Of a stretch of 64,000 bases of DNA, positions 19,655 through 28,561 are shown piece after piece. The stretch is from [Pantoea] beijingensis (GTDB lineage Bacteria; Pseudomonadota; Gammaproteobacteria; Enterobacterales; Enterobacteriaceae): positions 124,001-188,000 of the forward strand of contig NZ_CP071409.1 in assembly GCF_022647505.1 (NCBI RefSeq), in the 5' to 3' direction. Both the position numbers and the translations under genes were made by a program. Each line of letters opens with the position of its first letter. Within the stretch, counting starts at the first letter, position 1. The notes under the pieces are model-generated. The model worked only from the letters and a program-made list of their open reading frames with translations, was not told where the DNA came from and did no database searches.

Positions 19655-22597
19655 TCAGAAATTCATTTTTATCCCCAGCATTGCGCCAGTATCGCTATAG
19701 CCCTCGCTGCCGATTTGCTGCGATATATTTCCCCATATGTTCAGGCCGCGGCTAACCTTTCCTTCAACGCCTGCTTTCAGTTCTCCGATGTTGCGGGTTC
19801 CAGCCTGATCGATGCGAACCGCGTTCAGCGAAGCGCCAAATGACGCAGTATTATGCAGCCAGTTTGCCTCAACAAAGGGTTCAAAGGTTCTTTCTTTGTC
19901 ATCATCTATCTTATTGTGGCCGTTAAGAAACGCCCGAACTCCAAGCCGTGTTTGAAGATTACCGTCACCATGTCCCTGGATATATGTACCATTATGTTCA
20001 CGATGATCGTCTGCTTTTACTCCCATCCAGGTCAACTGGGCGACTGGCTGGATATAGTAACTCTCGCGAGCGTGTTTCTCTCCGACTTTCCAGGCGTAGC
20101 CTGTTTCAACAGAAGCCGTCACTCCTCGTGAGTGATAGCGTTCAGCAGAGAGTGATTCACCTTTTACCGTGTTGGTAAACCAGCTGTACTGGACCCAGCT
20201 GTCTATATAAGCCCCGGTATGTTCAGTATTATCCTGTAACCAACTGCTATAAACACCGACGCTATAGCCCTTTACGCTGCCCTCAGCACGGTAGCCAGTC
20301 GTTGCGTGACGCGTATTGTTCTGTTGCCTTGCAAAGCCTGTCATCATCCCAAGATGAAAACGATCGTTTTGTGAGGAAGACCACTGGGCCAAATCCCCAC
20401 CTAACTGCAAGACGTAACGATTTGACTGTGTTTTTAACTGACCGCTGCTGTCGCGACTGCGGTTATGGCCACCCAGATGACGCATCCATACGCTGGTTAC
20501 CTGTTTTTGACCGGTGAACGCATCCACATAATGCGTTTCACCCAGACGATCGTGCAGGCGGGTATTGAATAAAGTGTTTGCTGCCGCCAGATTTGCGCCA
20601 TAGACACCCGATTCTGGTCGGGTATCTGGTGTGGCCGGTTTTGGCGAAGGTTCTGGTATCGGCGTTGTTTGACCGCTGACCAGATACCAGTTTCCAGCCT
20701 TATCTGCGTTGCCACGCACCAGCGAATAGTCGTATGCCCCGGCGACAATCCGTCCTTGTTGGGTGAATTCGCCCTCTGATTTGCCGTCTACGTGGATAAG
20801 TTCAATGCCGTTCAGGGTTTGTGCGCCTGTACCGCCTGCATTACTGACGGCGACAGTCGTTGTGCCGCGCGTATCACCCTCAACGCGCAGTTTATCCGTC
20901 AGAGAGTCGTCACCGCCCAATACGGTGTTAAGTTGTAGCCAACCGTTATTACCGAGATAATTCCCTCTTACTGTTACAATCGTGCCCGGGAGCGCGCCAG
21001 CGGACAGTGAAGATATGGCGATGGTGCCACTATGATGCAGATTTTCCAATGCGGAATTACCGGTGACTGTCCACAGACTATCCGTATCCACATTTACGTT
21101 GACCCGTCCCGTGGTGGAGTCAACGGCACCGGTCAAAACCGAATGACCCGTTAATCCGAGTGAAAACCGCGTACTTTCATTCCGCGGATGTACCACAACG
21201 TCTCCATTAATGACCGTGTCGGCATCCGCGATGATATTGATTTCTGGTGTGTTATTAATCGGTAATTCGTCATCCTCTTTCACCCGCAAAGCGGTACGCG
21301 AACCCGTTGTTATTCGGCTGTTTTTCAGGCTCAGAAATAAGGGACTTCGCGCATTGCCATCCAGTTCAATGGTCGCTGTATTTTGTGCTGCCAGCTGACT
21401 ATCGACTATGTTGAATTCACCGCCGTGCTTAAATACCAGCGCGGCGGAGCGTTGGCCTGTCGTCATGATCTGTGACTGGAGCATTTCTCCACTGGCTTTG
21501 CTTAGTCTCAGGCCTGCTGAATCATCCTGACGAGTATTTAATGAGGTGTTATCAAGATGGAGCCTGCCGGCCTCGACATTGATGGCATCAATGCCGTTGC
21601 CATCAGTGTCGACCGTTCCACCGGTCATTTTGATGTTGCTGCCCGGCCCGGCATAGATACCGGTAAATGCTGCTGCGGGCAGGCTTGCTGCGCCAACAAT
21701 TCTTACTGCGGTATTCTGCAATGTGGCCTGACTATTCTCACCGGTGACATACACGCCAAAGCCTTCTGCTGCGACATTACTGGCTTCAATAGTGCTGTCG
21801 AACATGCTGGCCTGGCTGCCACCCAATACCGAAAGACCGGCGCCTTTATTCTCAACCTTTAGCGTTGTCTCTGTTGCAGAGAAATGAGATTGGCCATCCG
21901 CCCAGGCCGCGGAGAAATAACCGATTTCATCTTTTGTTGGCGCGGTGCTTAGCTTGCTTTTTTCCAGCCGGGTTGTGCTTTGCTTATCGATTTTTAATAC
22001 CGTGCTGTCTCGGGCGACCAGTGCCGTGTTTTGTATATCGATATGTGCGTTATGATTTCCTCTAACCAGTGCCGCGCCTGTACGGGAGGGGGCGGCATTG
22101 AACTGAACATCATTCAGCTTTAATGAGGCGCCATCACTGATATCAAAGGTGCTTCGCGTATCGTCAGGTGCAGAATGACTCAGCGAGAGTGCGCTGCCTC
22201 GCCCGCTTACATAAAAGCTCTCATCGCTATTGAGAATGATCCCCTCCAGATGAGCTTGCCCACCATTCTCAATGCGGGCCAGCGGGCCAAAACTTTTACC
22301 CAGGCTCACATCAGAAAGCGTGATGACACCTGCTGAAGTGGCCCGCAGGAGCGTCCCTGACCGGCTTGATAAACTTATGGCCTTGGCAGAAATTTCCCCT
22401 CCATCATGGGCATACAGGGCATCTTCGAGGAATTTTATGGCTCTGATATCGTCGGTGGCGACTTTTTTTTCTTCCATGCCAGCCTCAAGGCTGGCGGCAC
22501 CGTAGGCCATAAAGCAGCCGGAGCTTAACGCGAAGGCTATTGCGCGGCTAAGACATGTGCGACGCGATGTGGGCAAGATGGTGGTTTTATATAACAT
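19655..22597 (-). CDS. Autotransporter adhesin, pertactin-like (type Va secretion)
   Basis: About 980 residues. The signal region includes the arginine-rich ILPTSRRTCLSRAIAFALSSG. The passenger (to about residue 640) is a beta-helix with repeated short strands of the kind SGASLKLNDVQFN and ASMFDSTIEASNV. A Pro-rich hinge (PIPEPSPKPATPD) precedes an autotransporter beta-domain of roughly 290 residues that ends in phenylalanine (GIKMNF), as outer-membrane insertion requires. No serine-protease or RGD motif is visible. The second ATG (22597) has AGGA at eight bases and is favoured over 22603. It is probably a surface adhesin or aggregation factor working beside the fimbria. Confidence 0.9.
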   Translation of the reverse strand: MLYKTTILPTSRRTCLSRAIAFALSSGCFMAYGAASLEAGMEEKKVATDDIRAIKFLEDALYAHDGGEISAKAISLSSRSGTLLRATSAGVITLSDVSLGKSFGPLARIENGGQAHLEGIILNSDESFYVSGRGSALSLSHSAPDDTRSTFDISDGASLKLNDVQFNAAPSRTGAALVRGNHNAHIDIQNTALVARDSTVLKIDKQSTTRLEKSKLSTAPTKDEIGYFSAAWADGQSHFSATETTLKVENKGAGLSVLGGSQASMFDSTIEASNVAAEGFGVYVTGENSQATLQNTAVRIVGAASLPAAAFTGIYAGPGSNIKMTGGTVDTDGNGIDAINVEAGRLHLDNTSLNTRQDDSAGLRLSKASGEMLQSQIMTTGQRSAALVFKHGGEFNIVDSQLAAQNTATIELDGNARSPLFLSLKNSRITTGSRTALRVKEDDELPINNTPEINIIADADTVINGDVVVHPRNESTRFSLGLTGHSVLTGAVDSTTGRVNVNVDTDSLWTVTGNSALENLHHSGTIAISSLSAGALPGTIVTVRGNYLGNNGWLQLNTVLGGDDSLTDKLRVEGDTRGTTTVAVSNAGGTGAQTLNGIELIHVDGKSEGEFTQQGRIVAGAYDYSLVRGNADKAGNWYLVSGQTTPIPEPSPKPATPDTRPESGVYGANLAAANTLFNTRLHDRLGETHYVDAFTGQKQVTSVWMRHLGGHNRSRDSSGQLKTQSNRYVLQLGGDLAQWSSSQNDRFHLGMMTGFARQQNNTRHATTGYRAEGSVKGYSVGVYSSWLQDNTEHTGAYIDSWVQYSWFTNTVKGESLSAERYHSRGVTASVETGYAWKVGEKHARESYYIQPVAQLTWMGVKADDHREHNGTYIQGHGDGNLQTRLGVRAFLNGHNKIDDDKERTFEPFVEANWLHNTASFGASLNAVRIDQAGTRNIGELKAGVEGKVSRGLNIWGNISQQIGSEGYSDTGAMLGIKMNF

Positions 22598-22658
22598 AAA
22601 CATTGTCCTGATAGTCCATTATAGGGTTATGTTTTGGGGCTGCCGTTTTAGCGGTGAG

Positions 22659-23219
22659 TCATTCAAGCCGAAGGGACAACGCAGATTGCCAGTCATAACG
22701 TTGGTTCAGCCTCGTGCGGCTATCGTCCAGCTCTGGTTTAATAACCAACATAAACGTTAGCTGTTTACCGGATACGGGCTGGCCACTGCGTATGGGGGTA
22801 AAGGACGCTCCTGGGTGAACGGCCAATACTGGTGAGATGACAGAGCCATTCCGGTCTCCCTGAAGCGATCGCAGTATCACAGGCTGGTTATCCAGATTCG
22901 CATCGCGTATTTCAAGGCGTAATTCACTACCTTCCCCCCAGGAAAATAGTTGTCCGGCGGTTTTTCCGGCCACGCTCAGTACCATTCTTTTGGGATAACG
23001 GCAGGTAATGCTGATCGTTAAGAATTGCTGGCCTGGTGAAAGCTTTCCCCACTGATTCAGCGTGAGCTGCGCCCGAGTACGGGTCCCAAAATCCAACGTA
23101 TTCTGGCTACCTGTTACCTGGCAGTTCTGCGGTAGTGGCTGCAGTGTTGGGGGCGACGCCATCGCATAGCCACCGAGTAGTAACAGCCCGCCGCCGATGA
23201 TTGTACGCCGCAATTTCAT
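22659..23219 (-). CDS. Minor fimbrial subunit or tip protein (DUF1120-like)
   Basis: A 186-residue secreted protein with signal peptide (cut near YAMASPP). The start at 23219, 15 bases after the usher stop, fits better than the ATG at 23252 inside the usher. The body shares the plan of the major subunit of this operon: PQNCQVTG near the N-terminus, then DFGTRTRAQL, and an aromatic-rich C-terminus. As the last gene of the fimbrial operon it is probably a minor or tip component. Its receptor is unknown. Confidence 0.75.
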   Translation of the reverse strand: MKLRRTIIGGGLLLLGGYAMASPPTLQPLPQNCQVTGSQNTLDFGTRTRAQLTLNQWGKLSPGQQFLTISITCRYPKRMVLSVAGKTAGQLFSWGEGSELRLEIRDANLDNQPVILRSLQGDRNGSVISPVLAVHPGASFTPIRSGQPVSGKQLTFMLVIKPELDDSRTRLNQRYDWQSALSLRLE

Positions 23220-23233
23220 GATGATTTTTCTCG

Positions 23234-25654
23234 TTAAGATAGTGGCTGGCATACTGCACTTGCCGTTTCATAAAGCCCTGGGGTATCCGCAGCGCGTTCT
23301 GGTAAATCAGTCAGCGTAATGGCACAGCTATCCTGCGTGGGCAGTTCCACCTCTAACTGCATTCCTGGGTGAGCATCGGGAATAAATAGCGTGCCGTTTT
23401 CGCTGGTTACGGTAATAAAACTGCCCGTTGAGTCATACACACCCGCCCGTGCTGGCAGGAAATTACCCAACGAATCGCGTACGGACAGCAGTACCCGCCG
23501 AGTCGACACGACTGAAAAATTGACCTGACTTACTGAACCCCGGGCGACTGAGAGTGATTCCCACGCATTATTGACGTCCGTGGTTTTACCCAGCGATGTG
23601 GTATCCAGCTGCAGAGATGAGGTGCCCCAACCCTGCAGCGACGGCAGCACGGCATAGCCTTTTTGATTCGTGCGAACACGACCTGCGGTAGTTTCAATGC
23701 GGACATTTTTCTGCTGGCCAACCCGTACGACGCCAAAGGTATCGGCTACACGCCAGGGAGACAGCAATAACCCGCTATTATGCAGAACCACGGCACCGCT
23801 ACTTTGTATTGCAAGGCTGCGGTGCTGTTCACTGTCATAACTTATATTGCTGCTTAACTGGCTCCACGGCGTGACCTGATTCACCGCAGCAGAAAAAGCG
23901 TTACTGTTCTCATTGCGGCTGTGTTCGACCGACATGTTCCAGTTGGTATCGGCGCTTTCCCGGCGGTTGAAGCGACTGCCGTAGCGGGTATTCTGTCCCG
24001 TATAGTTCATCCAGTTGCTTACACTGGTGTTCTCAGCCAGCGGGATTTGCAGACTGACATACAGCGAGTCTTCACGACGATTATTCAGACCGCTATTGTT
24101 TCTACCCGCCGTCACACTCAGATAGCTTTTGCTAATCTGCCTGCTCCATCCCAACTGGGCATAATCGTTATGGCTGCCGTCGCTTTGCGTGCTACGCGTC
24201 CACGAAAGGGAAAAACTACCCAGATTCTCGTGATACCCGCTCAGCACCGGGCCATATTGAGCACGGTTGCGAGCGCCAGAGTCGGCACGCATAATGCTTT
24301 CACTAAATTCCCGGTAACCCATATTCTGGTATGAAGCATTAACGCCGAGATTCACGTTATCTCCCAGCGATTGGCTGATCGATAGCGTATTCAACATGCC
24401 CTGATGGCTGGGGGCTGATGTCAGTGATGACGCCAGAGCAAGTGCTTGCCCCGTTGGTAATGACGTATTGCTGCTAACACCCAGCGCCCGGTAGTGAGGA
24501 GAGTAGAGGACGTCAGTTTGTACTCCGAGACGAGGAAGCAGCTGCCAGCCTTTTGACAAACTGGCTAAAAAGGGATGTGCATTGCTGCCTTCCTGATCCC
24601 AGCGTCCAATGCCCCAGGCGATGCCGGATGTTACCGTCGTTCCATTGGTCAGGTAGGCCGCAAAAGGCACGGTGTACTGACGAGATTTGCCGTCGGTACC
24701 CGTCTGGGTAACGTGTAGATCGGTATGGGCATTCAGTAAGGAAAATCCCTTCAGGTTGAACGGTCCGGAAGGAACGGTGGTGCTATACAGCAGTATATTT
24801 TGCTGACGGATCTCAATAACAGAAGGGGTATCGGCAATCCCTGAAACCACTGCAGCTCCGGCATTTTTATACAAAGCAGCTTCCGGCGTCATTTGAACGC
24901 CCTGGATTCTTCCTACCCCCAAGCCGCTGCCTGTCAGCGTAAAGCGCCCGATACGTAGCAGCGATTTGGCGTTATAGAGGGTGTGCTGGGCCCAGGCACT
25001 CTGATGGCGGAAGCGACCCGACTCACTAAATTGATTCCAGCTCTGACTGCTGCGTACAATCCAGTCATCGGTATTAAAGCCTGCTTCCGTTTGCATTAGC
25101 CAGAAATCAAAGTTCCCGGAAGGTGAACGGCTGGTCATATATTGACCGTTGTAATTGAGTACGCCACCGCTACCGCCATGTTCCCAGGCGGCATAATCAG
25201 TGTTATCCAATATGGCATCGGCCGGTATAACCAGCGACAAACTATTTTCTCCGGGTTGAAGCGTTATTGTACCCTGCGGCCATACCTCATTAACGGTAGT
25301 ACAGGACCCGCTATCGTGAGTTTCACGGCGAAGTCGTGCGGGCGCTTTTAGCTTTGCCTGATGCAGAAAGACATCCGTTACGCAGAGTTGGCCTCGTTCA
25401 TCAAATTGAGCGGTGACCTTGCCGTAAACGCGCCCATTTACCGTCAGTAAAACGCGGGTTTCGCCAGCTGGGAAACGCGCGCCATCCTTGAATTGGGCGG
25501 CAATGCGCGGATCGAATCCACGGGCACGAATAATGTCCAAATCGAATAGTGTTTCGTCTGCCCGTGCGCAAGTGGCCATGCCTCCCAGCATCAGTAGCGC
25601 CATCAGAGGAGTACAGCAAGATCGTCTCAGATTCAGGAGCATCGATCGTTTCAC
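23234..25654 (-). CDS. Fimbrial outer-membrane usher
   Basis: About 806 residues with signal peptide (ending TCARA). The mature part starts DETLFDLDIIRARGFDPRIA, the N-terminal chaperone-binding region, then comes a long beta-barrel with usher motifs such as GPFNLKGFSL and two C-terminal domains with a Cys pair (CAITLTD and AVCQPLS). It assembles and exports the pilus subunits. The GTG at 25654 overlaps the chaperone stop. The ATG at 25642 is an alternative start. Confidence 0.92.
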   Translation of the reverse strand: MKRSMLLNLRRSCCTPLMALLMLGGMATCARADETLFDLDIIRARGFDPRIAAQFKDGARFPAGETRVLLTVNGRVYGKVTAQFDERGQLCVTDVFLHQAKLKAPARLRRETHDSGSCTTVNEVWPQGTITLQPGENSLSLVIPADAILDNTDYAAWEHGGSGGVLNYNGQYMTSRSPSGNFDFWLMQTEAGFNTDDWIVRSSQSWNQFSESGRFRHQSAWAQHTLYNAKSLLRIGRFTLTGSGLGVGRIQGVQMTPEAALYKNAGAAVVSGIADTPSVIEIRQQNILLYSTTVPSGPFNLKGFSLLNAHTDLHVTQTGTDGKSRQYTVPFAAYLTNGTTVTSGIAWGIGRWDQEGSNAHPFLASLSKGWQLLPRLGVQTDVLYSPHYRALGVSSNTSLPTGQALALASSLTSAPSHQGMLNTLSISQSLGDNVNLGVNASYQNMGYREFSESIMRADSGARNRAQYGPVLSGYHENLGSFSLSWTRSTQSDGSHNDYAQLGWSRQISKSYLSVTAGRNNSGLNNRREDSLYVSLQIPLAENTSVSNWMNYTGQNTRYGSRFNRRESADTNWNMSVEHSRNENSNAFSAAVNQVTPWSQLSSNISYDSEQHRSLAIQSSGAVVLHNSGLLLSPWRVADTFGVVRVGQQKNVRIETTAGRVRTNQKGYAVLPSLQGWGTSSLQLDTTSLGKTTDVNNAWESLSVARGSVSQVNFSVVSTRRVLLSVRDSLGNFLPARAGVYDSTGSFITVTSENGTLFIPDAHPGMQLEVELPTQDSCAITLTDLPERAADTPGLYETASAVCQPLS

Positions 25655-26349
25655 CGCGCCAATGGGGCATCCCAGCTATCAACAGAGAACCCCCAGGTTG
25701 TTGCCGGGGAGATGTGTACCTGTTGCGGCGAGGCCGGAGGCGTTCCGCCCTGCCGGGACAGCGTCAGCGTTTCTGCGGGTAGGATATAGGTCTGTCCCAG
25801 TTGCCATGGGGTATTATCCGGGCGTGTTTGTACCATCTGAGCGAGGCGTACGACGTAGGGAGAAGGATTCGAAACCGTCAGTTGACCGTTGCGATAGGAC
25901 CATTCCAGCAGTTTCCAGGGGACATTATTACGCGCCAGCCCGGCCGGACGGATCACGACGGGTAAATTCTGGGTGATATTGACCTGTACCCGATTGTCAC
26001 TCTTTGTTTTCGGTGGCACGCCTTCAAAAATCACTCGACGCAGGCGTTCGGTTTTTAACGGTGAAGTGCTGGTAAGGATAAAACGTACGGTCTGCTTCTT
26101 ACCACCTTCAACGCGAATGGCGGGTGGGGATACCTGTACAATATCCTCCGAATCGGCGGGGATCCCCTCCAGAGTCGTGAGTAACAGTACCGGTTCTTTA
26201 TCGGTGTTGGTTATGGTAATCACGGCTTCACGCGTGTTTTCTTCAAGAACAACCACGGAGGTCGCGGGTAATACGCCGGTTGCCAGCGCGGAGGATGTCA
26301 TCAACCACAGGCAATACAGCGCGCCGGCTTTAGCAGGAAATAGTGTCAT
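25651..26349 (-). CDS. Periplasmic fimbrial chaperone (PapD-like)
   Basis: A 232-residue protein with signal peptide and two immunoglobulin-like domains. It shows the PapD-family features VVVLEENTREAVITITNTDKEP (first strands), the alternating hydrophobic subunit-binding strand KQTVRFILTS, and VQVNITQNLPVVIRPAGL. It folds and delivers subunits to the usher. Its start lies downstream of an intercistronic hairpin, and it overlaps the usher gene. Confidence 0.92.
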   Translation of the reverse strand: MTLFPAKAGALYCLWLMTSSALATGVLPATSVVVLEENTREAVITITNTDKEPVLLLTTLEGIPADSEDIVQVSPPAIRVEGGKKQTVRFILTSTSPLKTERLRRVIFEGVPPKTKSDNRVQVNITQNLPVVIRPAGLARNNVPWKLLEWSYRNGQLTVSNPSPYVVRLAQMVQTRPDNTPWQLGQTYILPAETLTLSRQGGTPPASPQQVHISPATTWGFSVDSWDAPLAR

Positions 26350-26376
26350 TATGGTGGCCCGAAATCAGAGGAGAAA

Positions 26377-26396
26377 GGCGGGCTGGATAGCCCGCC
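26377..26396 (-). terminator. Intercistronic hairpin between major subunit and chaperone genes
   Basis: Perfect eight-base GC-rich stem GGCGGGCT (26377-26384) and AGCCCGCC (26389-26396) with a four-base loop. On the minus strand only a short TTT follows. Such hairpins in fimbrial operons protect or partially terminate the transcript so that the major subunit exceeds usher and chaperone. Confidence 0.65.
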
Positions 26397-26420
26397 TGAA
26401 GCTTTATCTAACTCGTTAAA

Positions 26421-27104
26421 TTAGAGGTAGAAGAGCTGTACGGTAGCCGAACCATCCAGTTTGACCGGTTGGGTGAGATCCAACGTGGAAGCCGGAGAAA
26501 TAGCCGCCTGAACCTGAAGGGTGCCAGTCATGGTGGAGAAGGCTTGCGGTACCAATTCACCGGTTTTAGCCCAGGTATATAAAGGACTCGCTGTGGTCAT
26601 AAAGATCCGGGGAACTTTGCGCCAGGTTGCACCTTTATCATCGGAGTTAATGCTATCCACATTATCCGCCGTATCCAGCGTCACCGTATCGGTTGGGATT
26701 GCCGCCAAATAAGCCCCGATTTTATTGCCTGCTGGGTCAAGACCCAGCCCCATAGTGCCGGTGTTAGCCTGTAATGGCGCACTTCCGACCAGGACCTGAC
26801 CAATAGGGTTGTTTTTAGTCCCCATGCGGTTATCGACAGTTTTCAGTGCCAGTTTGGCTGGGGCATCGCAAACGATGGTGAAACCGGTGTCTTTTTGTTC
26901 CAGTATGGTGAAATCATCTTTATTCAGTGAATTGGACAGAATATTTCCGTAATCAAAGACGTTTCCGCCGGAAATAGTGGCTTTACAAGCCGCAGGGGTA
27001 ATATTGCCGATAACACTGAAGTCAAATGAGTCGTCGGCCACCGCGGCAGACGATGCAGTAACCATCAGCGTGATTAAGGACAGCTTGGTAATTGATTTTT
27101 TCAT
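26421..27104 (-). CDS. Major fimbrial subunit, DUF1120 family
   Basis: A 227-residue protein with signal peptide (SSAAVADD) and a mature N-terminus FSVIGNITPAACKATISGG. A second Cys at VCDAPAKL gives the expected disulphide. The product ends in an aromatic pattern (TVQLFYL) typical of donor-strand pilins. DUF1120 proteins are subunits of chaperone-usher fimbriae in enterobacteria and pseudomonads. It is first in the operon, with GGAT ahead of the ATG, and is followed by the intercistronic hairpin. Confidence 0.85.
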   Translation of the reverse strand: MKKSITKLSLITLMVTASSAAVADDSFDFSVIGNITPAACKATISGGNVFDYGNILSNSLNKDDFTILEQKDTGFTIVCDAPAKLALKTVDNRMGTKNNPIGQVLVGSAPLQANTGTMGLGLDPAGNKIGAYLAAIPTDTVTLDTADNVDSINSDDKGATWRKVPRIFMTTASPLYTWAKTGELVPQAFSTMTGTLQVQAAISPASTLDLTQPVKLDGSATVQLFYL

Positions 27105-27375
27105 TTTTTAAACATCCGTTTAAAGTTAACAAATTCACCATCTGGTGATGTCATAATTTTCGGCTAAGTAAAAAATTCTACCTGACCACAGCATTATGAG
27201 ACTGTTTGAATACGTATTTGTAATTATTCTTTCTGTAAATAATGAGAAAATAATTGTCTGTTCTTAGTTATTCAGTTTTCAACTGTATTCTAAAATAATT
27301 GCGCTTTTTGCACGTTCAATAGTTATTTGGTTATAAATATATCAGAGTAAATAGTAACAATTGAGATAGTTCGTT

Positions 27376-27738
27376 TTAAGCAGAATAAAAGAACAGTGTC
27401 TTAATATTTTTTTCGTTAAAGGCAAAGCCGCACTTATCTACACGTGAAAGTAGGTTCGTGCTTAAACCACATTTATGCAAAGTAAGTTGTAAGGTATTCA
27501 TCGCTTTCCATAGTCTTTGTCTGGAACAGCGAAGCCCATGGCACTCAAAGACTTCAGTCATGATGGCTGTATCGCTTATTATTGTAGCTTCATGATTTTC
27601 AAGTAAAAAGCAAAGTAATCTTGCCATGGTTTTTCTTAAGCGAATGCTATTTCCATTAAGCACATTCACTAACAGAGCGGGGGATAGTCTGAATTCAAGA
27701 TTGTCATTGATACAATACCCATAAATGTTCAGCTCCAT
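27376..27738 (-). CDS. Winged-helix (OmpR/CadC-type) transcriptional regulator
   Basis: A 120-residue protein starting MELNIYGYCINDNLEFRLSP, with the strand-helix plan of an OmpR/ToxR-type winged-helix DNA-binding domain and an RQRLWKAMNTLQLTLHKCGL helix resembling the recognition helix. No membrane helix or receiver domain is attached. The ATG at 27738 has GGAG nine bases upstream and matches the family start better than 27753. Small stand-alone regulators of this type often precede fimbrial operons, so it probably controls the fimbria downstream. Confidence 0.75.
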   Translation of the reverse strand: MELNIYGYCINDNLEFRLSPALLVNVLNGNSIRLRKTMARLLCFLLENHEATIISDTAIMTEVFECHGLRCSRQRLWKAMNTLQLTLHKCGLSTNLLSRVDKCGFAFNEKNIKTLFFYSA

Positions 27739-28561
27739 GCATTCTGGCTCCATACTGCTATATAAGTGAGGCGATTATACTCATCACTCTTTACGTTATA
27801 GGTTCAGTGCGCTTCCTTCGCGTTCCCGAACACTTACCTGAATAGAGTTCCGATAAGTTTTACGTTACTACCTTACTGCATTTTTAATCGTTAAGGGTAT
27901 ATAAATTTTATCATGACCCATTAGCCTGACTTGAGGGTATTCTAATTAATATCTTACAAAGCTCAATAGGACTAAATTGTGACAACTATTTTATGAAAAC
28001 AATGATTTTATTACTGTTTTATTCCAAAATGGAATGGATTTTAGTTTTATTGTCCATTGTGTTGTGATAGGTCGACTTGTGATTTGCGTAAAGTTAGGCG
28101 ATTGCAATAAGAGTGCTCAGTGTTTTTTTAAATTGGAAAAGTTTTGAAGTGATTAATTAAGGCAGGATTTTCTTTTGTGATTGTTTTTTGAATTTTATTA
28201 AGCTTTGATTTTTTCAATGTATTGTTTTCAAATTTCAATCAGATAAATAAGATTTTTTATTGGTTGCTATAAATATTTTTAATAACCGTGGGGACATGCC
28301 ATGTAGCTAAACGCCGCTGCTAAGAAAACAGTCGTCCTTTTGCATTGGTCGCGGCGATTATGCGGTGAGTACCGTCTCGACTGACCTCAATAATTCGCAA
28401 TGTTACTTTCTGACGGCATCATCCCGTCTTGTGCGCTAAGCGAACCCGTTCTGATCGTACCGAGATCGACAACTTAGAATAGCAATGACAACTCGCCTGA
28501 TGCCGATCTTTACCGTCTCGACTATCTTTAAAAGAGATATCGGATTGGTAAGGAGTCGGGG
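27739..28561. other. Gene-free AT-rich stretch with a 13-bp direct repeat
   Basis: Over 800 bases without a supported gene, AT-rich up to about 28290 and then more balanced. TACCGTCTCGACT occurs at 28370-28382 and again at 28511-28523, 141 bases apart, before yhjG. ACATGCCATGT near 28294 is a short palindrome. The AT-rich part could be an H-NS target and mark the edge of the adhesion island. I see no tRNA or terminator here. Confidence 0.6.
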
